Shown: positions 10,701 to 22,500 of the stretch, piece by piece
Layout of the letters: every line of letters starts with the position of its first letter
How positions within the stretch are numbered: the stretch's first letter is position 1
Origin: Linnemannia schmuckeri
Taxonomy: Eukaryota; Mortierellomycota; Mortierellomycetes; Mortierellales; Mortierellaceae
NCBI GenBank assembly: GCA_029449235.1
Contig: JANATG010000003.1
Span: 1,488,001 to 1,552,000 of the forward strand
Length of the DNA: 64,000 bases
Direction of reading: 5' to 3'
Notes under the pieces: model-generated
Told to the model about the DNA's origin: nothing
The model's database searches: none
What the model saw: the letters and a program-made list of their open reading frames with translations, nothing else
Position numbers and translations under genes: made by a program

Positions 10701-13700
10701 GCCGTTCTTTTTGGACCGGGAAGCGCATCTGATGACGAGCGGCCTGGACAGTCTGATTAATGTGTTTGCGAAGTTTGGAAGGTCATCCAAACCCCTTGTC
10801 CCGACGCCCTTTGTCCCCCCACCAGTGCTGCCTCGGGCTGACCAGAGTACTGGCGACACCCAATGCGACATCAGCCGTTTTGCACTGGTAGGTAGTCATG
10901 TTGCCAAGACTCAGGCTGTCAGTGGAAAGATGTGGGCGCAGAACGATCGCGTGGCCATTAAGCACGAGTTCGTTTGCCTGATCCAGCACTTTTGCGACCG
11001 AGGTGGACAATTGGCGGACGATCAACATCAGATGATGGCGGCCTTCATCAAGTCGATCCTCAAGGACTATATCTCGTTGAAGATTCCTTGTACCACTGAT
11101 TGGTTGAGTGATTATCTGAAGCATGCCATCCTCCCAGTCCGCAATGTTCAGCAAGGATCTCATTCAGTGCTGTACTTAATCATGCACGTGTCAGGCTACC
11201 TTAGGACACACTATAAGGTGATTGACTTTTCAGGATTCTTAGATGGCTTGCTCTTGGTGGCTGGAGATGAGCGGCATTTCTTGAGGAACTCTATCACACT
11301 CTCCAATGTCTTTAAAGACAAGGTTTTGAGCTCAGCCCTCGCCGTTGGAGTCAAGGACGACTGGAGTTCTGGGTCCATCTACGTGCCACAGGCAAAGTTC
11401 TGCAACAGCTTGGTTGACTTGATGCTGGCTATGATCAACAACGCGGACACCGACACCATCTCCGAGCTCGAACAGGCGGTGCCCACGCCACGTCTCATGG
11501 CCTACATTGTTATCCCTCTCTGCCTTCGATTCAAGACCCGGTTCCATTCCAACTGTCTGGACATTCTGGAGATGCAGTTTTGGCTCAGGATGCTGGGACT
11601 CACTGTCAAGGCAGCCGAGTACGATCCTTCGTCAAGGCGATCCAGCAGAACTAATGGTCTATTTGCACCTGTGATCAACGCAGCTCGTGCGAACAGGAGA
11701 CGTCAATCAATCGAGCTGACCGCGCCCATGTCGCCTCAGCAACCTATGACCCCGCATCCTCCAATGATGCCATTGTCGGCAACACAAACACCCCAGACAC
11801 CAAGTCATCGACGTATGCCGTCGTTCCTCCACAGAGACGATCACAGTGATGAGGACCATAACCAACAACAGCAGCAGCAACAGCAGACTCCGGAGAACAC
11901 CATGAACGCGACGCCAGGGCTGTTCATTGACTTTATTGCGTTGCGCATCATCATGGTCCGTGGAGAGCGCTATCTAACCTATCACCCTGGCTGCTGGCTT
12001 GATATTTTCAACATCATCAAGAAGTACTTCTCGGCTCATACGTTCCCCACAAGCTCATTTTCTGGAACCATCGCCATCGGAAACAGCAGTGGCCGCCATA
12101 ACAGTACCTCCAGTTCTGGCCCTCCATCACCCAATGTCAGCCCTTCGTACCCGGCGACCCCTAGGGTGGATGTACCCATGACTCCGCTCTGGCGTGACGG
12201 CACATCAGGATCTGCAGGATTATCAGGAGGGTTATCTCCGTACCCTAGATCGATTTATACCCAAGAGAATACTCGAATGACGGCGATGGGATACATCTTG
12301 TGGTCGTTCGCTGAGACCATCCTCTTCAATCGGTTGCCGTTGATGATCATGATGCGACCCTTCCTCTCTGACCAACTTCGGCAGATCGACTCTCGCCCTG
12401 CGCCCACCCCTTTCCGTCCCAGTCGATCAGCAAGCAGCACCGGCCCCAATTCTCCCGCATTTTACTGGCCTTCACCTTCCGTGTTGCCAGCTGGCTCCCC
12501 AGGACCTGGAGCAGGATATTCTCCAGGGATATCGCCTTTGCATCTGAGGAGTGATAGTGTCGGTCGCAAATCTGATGTCCGAGAAGATCCTGCTGCTGTA
12601 AAGTCGCAACAACGCGCTGAACGTCGGAAGCAATGGAAGAGTTGGGCCAAGCCAACGCAGACCATGAACGCGTTGACGGTGATTCAGGAACCACTCTTCG
12701 ATTCCCACGAGCCCATGTCACCTAACCTATATGCCGCTCGATCGCCGCGTCAACGCAGCTTCGTCTCGGCATCTGAGCAGACTGATAACGATGCTGCTGC
12801 TGAGCCTCGTACTCCCAACCCTCTTCATCAACAACAACAAACATCACAACAACACCACCATCTTCGCCATCATCACCGCCATCGCAAACACCATCGCTCG
12901 GACCTCGAGAGTAAGTCGGAGACAGTTCTACCGTATGCTCTGGTCGACAGGGCCGTTCATTCGATGCAGCATGTCCGATCAATGATGCTTACCAAGTCGG
13001 AGGGCGCGACAGCGTTCTCCGAGTTTGGTGTCCCCATGTACCCCGAAAAGAGGTCATCTTCGACCGGCTTGTCTCCGTCGATGGCTCTCCAGACCGGGGA
13101 AAAGAGGGACTCCTCCCAATTCTTCCCAGCAGAGGGTAGTCAGAATGCCGATCATCACTTCTTGGTTCCTGGGAGGTATGAGCGCCAGCCATCTAGCCCT
13201 GGATTTGGCTCCATGTTTTTGGCGAGAGAAGCTGCGATTCGAGGTCCAGCGGGATCGTTGAGTCAAGAACCGATAGCGTCTGCTCAAGAGGGTCTGTCGT
13301 CATCGCCTCCAATGTCCTTGACGGTGCCGCGATCGTTCTCGACAGACACAGGGAAGGACTTTTTGCGCGTAGCTGCCAAGGAAGCCTCGAACGTTGGCAA
13401 TGTCTCTGACAACGGAAGCGACAGTTCGCGTTTCGTCATTGGAAGTCCTCAGCTTCATCCTAGCCCTAGAGGCGAGGCTCTGTCTCCGGGGATGCTCAGT
13501 TTGCCAGGCGCTGCTTCACCTGGCGGCGCATGCCCGACTCCCAAAAAGAGTCGCAGTATCTTGAAGCCGACGATTATCACTACGTCGCCACCTACGTCTG
13601 ACCAGAATCTTCAGCTGCAATCTGCAGTCGATCTGACACAGACTGCTGGTCCGCAGCTGCCCTCTGACCTGTTCACGCCTAGTGGTATGCGACCTATTCG

Positions 13701-15042
13701 CCGATTGGACAGCAACACATCGGATGCTTGTAACTCTATGAGTGGAGGGCCCAGCATGGACTGCCGACCTAGTTTGACGTCGGAGGACCAGATGGATTAC
13801 AAGATGGCATGTCTTCAGGCGCGCACAAAGATCTTTATTCAGAACATTGAAGAGGAAACGCGTCTGGTCCTGGCATGTTTTCCCTCTGTATTCTCGATCA
13901 AGTGTGCGCCGCCACCGCCGACCACTACGGCTGCTGCAGCAACAGGCGCGACAGCTTCGCCTGTTGCGACGGTTATCGTCGAGCCATCAGCACCTGAGCC
14001 TGTCGCACCTTTGGCAGCCCAACCCGTGTCAACTCCGGGCTCAAGAGCAAGGGAGAGCACGAACATTCAGCAGAACGATCAGGCACGCGTCAGCACATCT
14101 AGTTTGACAGTTCCAAGCCGAAAAACGCCCTCGATCACGATTCAGGATCAGTCGTCGTTCTTGGCGCCCTCGCCCATCAACCCTCTTCCTGTGCCTATGG
14201 AAGGAGGTGAGCATCTGTTCTTCTCGAAACAGAATCGGCCTGAGTCTGCTACTCTTGCTCCTTCATCCCCTCCTCCAGCGTCTTTAGTTGGGTTTGCCAT
14301 TGATTCTCCTCCCCCTGCTGCAGCAAAGGAGCGACGATCCAAGAGCGTCATATTCCAGCAGCAGTTGTCGTTGGGACATTCGGGTAGTGGGTTCAGTCGG
14401 CCTACTTCAGGAGCAGCCTTGCTGACGGCAAGTCCCGGTCAGCCGTCTTCTGATATGGCCACTCCAACTCTTTCGGTGACGGTGTCAACGCCTCTGATCC
14501 CCCAGTCTAACACACACACATCTCCTCCAACGTTGTCTCTGCACCCAGCAGGTCTGAATTGTTCTGCCGTGGCTTTGGAGCCCTCAATCCCTACCATCAA
14601 CATCAACCCCATGACCCCTGATCCTAACAGCAGCTCATCGGCCGCTCTTCCCACGTTCCAGTTCCATGGTTCACCCCCTCCGCCAGCATATCGAGAGACA
14701 TTTGCCACCGCCAACCGATCTTCCTTGCCTGTACCTGCATCTGATCGATCCCAGTCATTTTCATCATCGTCAGGCCATCTAATTCCTGGGCTTGGCCTTG
14801 CTCCTCCGTCCCCATCTGGCCCTTCAACTTTGTCGGTTCCTTCGACATCACCAATAGGAACAGGGGCAGGATCATCGCAGCCTTCGTCGTCGACTACTTC
14901 TCTCTCACTGCTGCTTCCGGTTCCTGAACACGGCAGTAGAGACGAATCTGTGGGTCCCTTGGATGGTACTCCGTACACGATCGTCGGTCTTGGACTGAAT
15001 GTGCCTGAGTCAATCACGTCCACAAGTCCTCCTCCAAAATAA
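4706..15042 (+). CDS. UNC80-like cation-channel scaffold protein (fungal homologue)
   Basis: Ten exons: 4706-5639, 5773-5906, 6006-6350, 6453-7025, 7121-7234, 7316-7759, 7860-7948, 8041-8194, 8282-8676 and 8784-15042. All junctions keep frame and give about 3,146 residues. In animals UNC80 is the HEAT-repeat scaffold of the NALCN sodium-leak channel with UNC79. From memory of human UNC80, matching blocks occur in the same order: EYLQLIDPLWNIY with NPFKRLSAIERLNTIF (about residues 1010-1075); LFNHLLGLLKW with IVFKDFKRN (exon 10, 9440-9590); YRFYLIHQEAFILQSLGAIVPL (10278-10340, near-match to the human FYILHRKPFVLQL block); TDWLSDYL; and LWSFAETI with LMIMMRPFLSDQL (about residue 2230-2258). The N-terminal 300 residues and the last 890 are Ser/Pro/Gln-rich and disordered. 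The tail has a His-rich patch near 12853 and one predicted helix at 13793-13900. I first considered Furry/Tao3/Mor2 and dropped it because the ordered blocks fit UNC80. A fungal partner would be the NALCN relative Cch1; neither Cch1 nor Mid1 is in this window. Confidence 0.8.
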
Positions 15043-15379
15043 CCCTCGCGACAACCTTAAGAGTCTGAAGAGCAAAATCAAACACTCGAAGAAACAACCA
15101 TCAAGTACTCCCTTCCCTTTACCATAGAAAACGTAATCCCAATGCCACACTATCATTAATCAACTTGTACAATACACTACTATCTAGAGATTTTTATTCT
15201 GGTGTCCATTTGTAACTCCCATCGTTCTCTGTCATCCTTTGTCCCTCCTTCCTTCCTTCTTCCTCCTCTTCGCCCTCCACTTATCTCTCTCTCGCGTTTC
15301 TTTCACAGTTCATTTAAAATATCAAGTGTGGTCGTCGAAAATGATATAGATGGTCAGTTCACGATTCTTTGCTCCAGTT
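15043..15379. other. 3' flank of the UNC80-like gene
   Basis: Presumed 3' UTR, followed by a CT-rich stretch at about 15225-15310. Nothing else is recognised. Confidence 0.5.
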
Positions 15380-16150
15380 CGACAGAACATTACAATCGTT
15401 CATCAAGTCTTGCAAATCTATCTTGCCTTCCAAGTGTCCCTTGGTCAGCGGCCTTTTGATACCAGTCCATTGCTTGTGCGTAATCCTGGGAACCGCCCGG
15501 GATATGGCTGTAAAGGAAATCGATGCTGGATTGGGAAACGGCATATCCTTGAGCAACGCTCTTAAGGTACATGTTGAGTAGCTTTGTTCAACACCGAGAC
15601 CAAAAACACGCAGAAGTCCTGCTTTGCGTTGACCAACTGGATCTCTATGATCAGCGGTCTTAAAATACCAATCCGTGGCTACTTGCTAACCTTGTAAAAC
15701 CCCTTTACCGTCTTTATATCGCCCAGAGCGACTTAAGTGTTCTTGTCTCCATGACTGGAGCCGATGCTTGTCTTAGCCACGTCCCTCTCGATTGGTACAT
15801 CGATCGACACGCTCTTAGGTCCACGCAACTGTGATTTGTTGTCGGTATCTGGATGTTGAGAAACTAGCAGATTGTCGTTGTTAGTAGCTGGTGACTGATC
15901 GTTCAGTAGTGCCTGCGGTCCTCAAACTGACGGAAATTCAAGAGGTCTGTCGAAGTGAAAGAGTTATCCATTACGGTCTCTTCAAGACCGTAAACCGGGT
16001 TCCGTCGGACTTTGGTAGTGGTGGAAGTGGGGGACGAGGAGGTTGTGGTGTTTGTGGTGGCAGGGGCACTGGAGGGGGCGCTAGATGAGGCGCTGGATAG
16101 TGGGACGGCGTTCTGGGAACAAACTCGACCTTCACGTTGCTATCGTTACA
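15380..16150 (-). pseudogene. Decayed Sel1-repeat gene remnant
   Basis: Read on the minus strand from about 16150 downwards, the frames give a proline-rich stretch, then a stop at 15903-15905. They then give HPDTDNKSQLRGPKSVSIDV with a stop at 15733-15735, a Sel1-type fragment DGKGVLQG with a stop at 15686-15688, and then ATDWYFKTADH and GLLRVFGLGVEQ. After a frameshift near 15560 they give YLKSVAQGYAVSQSS and DYAQAMDWYQKAADQG, which is a textbook Sel1 (SLR/TPR-like) repeat. At least three stops and a frame change make it non-coding. It is wedged between the 3' ends of two giant genes. Sel1-repeat proteins form large, turned-over families in Mucoromycota, so a dead paralogue or retrocopy is likely. 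Confidence 0.75.
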
Positions 16151-16529
16151 TTATGGCTGTAGCTCTAGCTGTTTGACGACAGGAGAAACAACCAACCCTT
16201 ATGGTGGTTAATGGAATAACCAAAATCATATCATCCAGGATAGTGTTCGAAACGGCAGCAATTTCACGAGGCTTAAGAGAGAGAAGGAATGGGGCGAAGC
16301 CAAAGGGAAACGAAGAGGAAGGGGGATGATGCCAATAAAATAAGAAAGGGAACCATGATACTTGGTACTTTTCAAACACACTAGTAACCCATCTTAATCC
16401 AATGAAGATTGACGTTTGACAAAAGGTCAATCCGCTTCCAGCTACAGGTACCACACTCTTTACTCCGATCTTGATATTTATCAGATATTTTATGTTCTTC
16501 GATTTCTCTTCTTTAAAACGATATCATCC
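16151..16529. other. Spacer 3' of the Csf1 gene
   Basis: This lies downstream of the minus-strand Csf1 stop and should hold its 3' UTR. No gene is seen. Confidence 0.5.
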
Positions 16530-19500
16530 TCACGATTGGTCCTCGTCATCCATAATAACCCTCCCTCTCCAAAGATCATGCAGCCCCGTCATCTCGACCT
16601 TCTTCTCATGAAACTCAACCACCGTCAACAAGCCCGTCTCAAGACCCGTCGTCACAATATGTACAATCGGTGGGATGTCCTCCTTCTTGAATCCAAGGTG
16701 GCCCAGTGGCAACGGCGTGTTTGGCAAGATATCCAACGCGGGCTTGAATACAATCTGCTCGCGCGCCTGGAAAATGAACTTGGGTCCAGTCTCCTCGTCA
16801 CTACTACTGCCCTCAGCATTTGTTGTCGCCGAAGAAGTACCGTTAACTGTGGAGCCAGTTGCGCTGGCATTACTGAGGACTTTGGTGAGGGGCTCTGCGT
16901 GCAATCCAGGATCGAGATCGATCGACAGCGTTGGTATCGTCAATGGCGAGACAGAGGGCAGTAAGGACGTTGGCGACGAAACCGAGTTCGATCCAGACCC
17001 AGATCCCGATCCGTCCGCAGCCACTGCTACTGCTCCCACAGAATCGCTGAGCATTGGGATGGGCGAGGAGGGGGATCCGGTCGAGAAAGCGTCTGATTTG
17101 GGTGGCGACACTCCAGCTCCGACTCCTGCATCCTTGCTAGCTTTATCGATCAGCACACTGGGGAGAGCAGCTGAATCTGGGTTTGCAGTGGCAGGCAGCA
17201 ACGACGACGGGTCCTGGCTGTTGAGCCTCGACATGGGCTGTCCTCCACCTCCAACCAGATCCAACGCCGATCCCACAACGACCTCATCTACAGGGCCATC
17301 GCTCGAAACGACACCGCTAAGGCCAGCGCCGCCTGCAGCGCCGGTCACCACACCAGAATTCTCCAGGCTCCGAAGATCTTTATAGTTCCTGATACTAAGC
17401 TCCTCCAAGAACCGCTGGAAGTTCTTCTCGACACCCCGAAAGAGTCGATAATCCGTCGCAATGTCAATCAGGCCCGCAAACGCCGTCTTGCAGTTATGCT
17501 CAATCACTAGACTATCCATCTCCTGCCACGATTCCATCAACTGGGTAGTCGTCGGCAGCTTGGCGATCGTTGTCGAGCTCGGGTTGCGGATACGCTCAAA
17601 CCACTGCTCGAGCGTCAGCGCGTTGACAGCATTTTGATCAACAATTTGAAGCGTGTACTTTTGAAGACTTAGTAAGGCCAAGTTGATCGTCGTCAGTCGA
17701 TGGATAATCGGCTTAAGTATACCCTCGTTGAAGATCAGGTCCCGATCCATCCTGACCTTAAACCCCTGGATACTTGCGTGGGTACACTCCTTGTCAGATA
17801 GGAAGTATGGGAAGAACGAAAGATCCATGTTGCCAAACGAGATCTGAACAAATCCGACCCCAAACCAGGCTGGTCCTCTGACAAGGCTGCTCGCGCTCGC
17901 ACCACTCGCCTGAGATGCAGACCGGCTCAACGGCGGCATAGCCGATTGAAGACTCGCGGGCGTGAGCAATGGCTTCCGAAGCTCCTCCTTGGCGGCAGAC
18001 AACTTTTGTTGCAGCATGCTCGTCATACGAGTCAACAGAGTTTTGAAGACAGGGACAGTCTTTGCGCCGGCCAGCAGTCGGAGTCCTTGGAGGTGAGCAA
18101 TGATGGCTTGGGAGACATCTCGTTCGAGGTTGGGTCCGTTCCAATGATCCTGAAGCACCACCCGAGCGGGTCCAACCGCCAGAATAAAGAACTTCTTGTA
18201 ATCGTACGTCAACATCGATGTGATTTTGTTCGTCTGAACCACAATCTCCATGATCGAGCAAGGGAACGTCTGGTGTCGATTGACTTTGGAGAGAGTCTGC
18301 ACGGTGACACCCTCGAGCACAAGGTAACCCTCCAACCAACCTCGTCCCATGGGTAAGAACTGGAGATCGAGAGGACCAGTCGTGATGGACGCCGATCGTG
18401 GATGGAAGGGTCGGAGCTTGGTGCGCAAACGGACCTCGTCCAGCTTGAAGTCCATCTTGCCGATCTGCGAGCCCAGGTCCCCAGTGATCCGCATCTGCTG
18501 AAGACGCGCCACTACAAAAACATTGTAGCCCAGGAAACTCGACTCTCTCTTGCCAGGCACGAGCAGTCCCCCAGCGCCAACGGAAGGTGTCCGCCCTTCG
18601 TGAACAGACTGTGACGAAATAGAAGGCTCAAATCCATGAGTGCTGGAAGTCGAGCGACTAACCGTCAATCCATCGCGAATCAGGTAGTTGGCCTGGTCCA
18701 TCCAAATCATCTTCATAAGCACCAAGATCTCGGCTTGTCGCATGTCAAAGTCACAGCCGATTTGTCTAAAGTCAACTGTGACCGACAGCGTCTTCTTGTT
18801 GACCTCCGCCTGACGCTTGGTTTCCGCGACGGCGTTAAAGATCATACCCTTGGTCTCCAATTTGAGTCCTTTGTCCTGAGAAAAGATGTGGTGGGTGTCT
18901 GAGGAGGCTCCCTCGAAGGTTCCAGCAATCGTGCTCGAGTTGTTGCCTGCATGATCCGAACTGTAGCTTATCAAGATGTTGCCTTGCTCAAACGCCAGCA
19001 CTGACATCACCTTGGCCATGGGCTGACAGTTGAACTCGATCCTGTTCTTCTCGATGAACAGGTACAGAGTCACCGCTAGCTCCTGTCTCTTGCCAGTGAC
19101 CTGTTGAAGGGTGCCATCAGGTCCTGAGTTCGATGTCGAAACTAAAGCCATACTACCCTCCTTTCCGTGAGATGAGGGCATGCCAGGGGTAGTGACAGTC
19201 TCGGAACCGGAGTACTGGCGCTGTCGTCGGATGCCGACTTTGAGACCAGTGACAATATCTTGGAAGAACGGTACCAGAGATGGGTAGAATGTGTTCTCGC
19301 ACGAATGAATGTTCACCTCAGCGTGAATCCTTGGCGGCCCTGCTGCTTGTAACTCAGCCAAGTTGTCGCCAAGGGGAATACGTAGTGTCGTCCAGAGTGA
19401 CAGTCCTGGAATGACAAACCTATCCACACCGGACACCTCTGCACCTACATGTGCAAAGTTGGACTCCGATTCCGAAAACTTGGAAGTCTTGGGCAGCTTG

Positions 19501-22500
19501 GCGACATAGCTCTTGGGATAGAAGCGACAGACGCTGTTGCTGCACGTGAAGGTGTTCTCGATCTTCCAAATGACGTTAGATGACATCTGCGGCGTGGGAA
19601 GCTCGCTCTTGGGTGTCGAGGCGGAGGAGACGCCGTCGACTCTGTTGGTAACCGAGACCGTGGCTGCTTGCTCGACATTCAAGGAGATCACCAGGTCCTT
19701 GCTGTTGTCGTAGACGTCAGTGAGAGTGTTGATGTACCGAACGACGGTGGGATCAATGTCCAACTCGAAGCCTGAAACAGATGCCTTCGACGCGATCTTT
19801 TGGTGACCGGGAGAATCCTTGCTTGCCTCCACCTGACAGGAGATGTTGGGGAATGACAAGCGGTTCATCTTAGGATGGCTGCGAGACCTGAAATGCTCGT
19901 CCTTGCTTTGATCAAATCTTGGAACGAACTGTGCGCAGAGATGACTGAGTGTTCCCGAGGAAGTCTCACCACTCTTGGTCAGGACTGAAATGGAGGTGGC
20001 CGAGATCAGGAACGCCTCGACCAGTCTCTCGCTACTGTCCATAATGTCTTCACGTCGGTCAAGGGGAATCGCTACAGCCACATCGTCAATGTTCAAGAAG
20101 ATTTCTGTGGCCTCCAGCATCGATCGAGCGTTGTCCTTGTAGGCGGGGACTTCCACATCCAGAGACTTGATGATTCTCTTGGTGTTATCCGCTAGCTTGC
20201 TCATGTCCGTCGCCTTGAGTTCCTTACGCCGCTCCAGCTCGTGTGTGTAATAAGAGTACATGCCGATGATCCTGCTGACTGACTGAGGTTGCATCAAAGC
20301 ATGAACCTTCAAAAAGCTGACATAGAAGGAGCTGACTGTACTTTCAGCAAATCGATCCTTGTCCAACGTGTTGGGACTGAAGTTTTGAACGTTTAGGTTG
20401 ATGGTGATGTAGGCGAGTCGAAGCTTCCGAGCGCGGATGTCCTCTGCGCGCGATCCGAGTCGAATGTTGCCAATGTGGTGATTTAAAGAAAGCGTGATAC
20501 TCTGAGCATAGAGACGCCAGGCTAGTCTGCTCCGGACAATATCGGTCGGGAAAGGTGTGACAGGAGCCGGATTGGGGTTGTTGGTAATGACACCCTTGAG
20601 CAGGTCCGACTCGAAGTAGAGAACCGCTGATGGACTCACAGCTGCAATACTGAGTCCAACCAGAGACACCTTGACGGAGTAGAGTAGAGCTGATGGACTG
20701 GATGCTGGGGCCACCGTTGGAGAAGCGGGCGTAGTCGCAGCATTGCCTCCCTTTCCGAGAATATCGATCAGCTCGTTCAACTCTGCACCCAGAAGCGACT
20801 GAGCCGTCAGAATATGATCTAGCATGTTGACGTTCAGCGTCATCTCCACAAAATCAAATGAAACCGACGACTCCAGTTTCTTGGGGTGGCGAGCTCCGCG
20901 AGCCAGAGCAGTAATCGAAGAGCGTCTGTTCCTCGCCGGGGCAGCTGAATCGATGACATTCATCACACTTCCAGACGCTCGAATGACAGGAAGAGAGAAG
21001 CTGGCGGCGTGCTTGTCCTCCATCAGTCTCGATTTCTCAGCACCCTTGGTCTTGGGTTGGTTGGCGATAAAGTCTACCGACTGTCGAAGTAGTTGGGCCG
21101 TGTAGGTGAGCTGTGGTGTGGAGAAAGGCAAGCCTGGGGGAATGTCGTGAAGCATGAACATGAGATCGCCAGCTTCGTATTGGAAAAGGAGCGACGGCAG
21201 CATTTGCGACTCGAGTGTCAATGTTTTGAGGACGACCTGGACCTTCAGTTCGCGCGGGACAGTTGGTACAACAATCTTCGGCTGTTGCTTGCGATCGGCC
21301 TCCCATTCATTCATGACGCCCTGGAACAAAAAGTCGAAGCTCTGCATATTCTCCTCGCGCCAATCCTTAGCAAAGAGGTACAGCTTCAGAATGCTACGAG
21401 GGAGGGCAAAATTGACCTGCTTGAAAGTAACAAGGAGGTTGATGACCTCACGTGGGACGCTGGCCTTTGTCTGCTTAGGGCGCTTGGCTGGCGTGAACTG
21501 ACTGAGGGTCGCCTCAGAGTTGATGCCGATGATGCCAAATGTCAACAGCTCCTTAGTAGGTGCTGAAGCCACATTCTCCTTGGAGTAGAGACGCTCCTTG
21601 AGTGACGAATTAATGCTGTTGATGTTGGTTGCCACTGAAGCAATTAGTTTGTGAAAGCCAGATCTGCCCGCCGTGGACCCATCAGGATTCGATCCAGAAC
21701 TCTTGGCCACCGAAATGCCCTCGATGTCCTGATTAGGGTATGTTCGTTGCTTGGCAAAGTTAAGAGCTGAGATCTGGATCTGTGAGACGATGACCTGGGC
21801 AGTCAGATTGTGGGCCGTTAAAGTGATGCGAATAGTTTCAACCACAGCCATGCCGTTGAAAACGATGTCAAATCTATCAATGACCTCCAAAATGGTCGGA
21901 TCCTCTGCTTGCTTGGCGATATTGAGAGCTTCACGCGTCAGTTGTAACGACTGCCGTGGGGAAGATGGACCTACGCAGGTGATCAAATAATGCATTGTAA
22001 GGTTAGTCGAAATCTTGTATCGAAAGAATTAACCTTAAGGAAAAAATCAGTCTCAAAAGTACACAGCTCGTCGCGATTCTTACTCTCGATGGCCTTGCGG
22101 ACCTCTGCTTGTCGTTTGTCAACCACGGGCTCCAGAATCTTGTTAAACTGGGTGGCAAAAATGCGCTCTATCCTGAGGATATGTCGTGTGAACGCGATAA
22201 TAACAGGGTTGATGTCGATCTCTGCCGTCTTGAACCCAGTTTTGACCGCAATATCTAGGTATCCCGTCGTGAGTCGACTTGATTCGGCAGAAACTGGTAC
22301 TCCTGGAAATAGCCCAGTCTGAGCAAGGACATCCTGCTTGTATCTCGACTCGAAAATAAACTCCAAGCCATACACCTTCATCTTGTTCTCCATCTGCTCG
22401 TCGTAGATCGCGGCCTCGAGCTCTCCAAGGCTCAACTGGATCGAGTTGGACGAAAAGCGCAAAATCTCGTAAAGGACAGATTCCTTCTTGAGAGTCGCGT

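Noticed and set aside
4706..15042. Cell-morphogenesis protein of the Furry/Tao3/Mor2 family
   Set aside because: Size and HEAT-like character fit, but the conserved blocks and their order follow UNC80, and I could not find Furry signature segments.
8620..15042. UNC80-like gene starting at 8620 as one uninterrupted 2,140-codon frame
   Set aside because: The first 54 codons read through an intron (8677-8783). Upstream exons 1-9 join in frame at 8676/8784 and carry conserved sequence.
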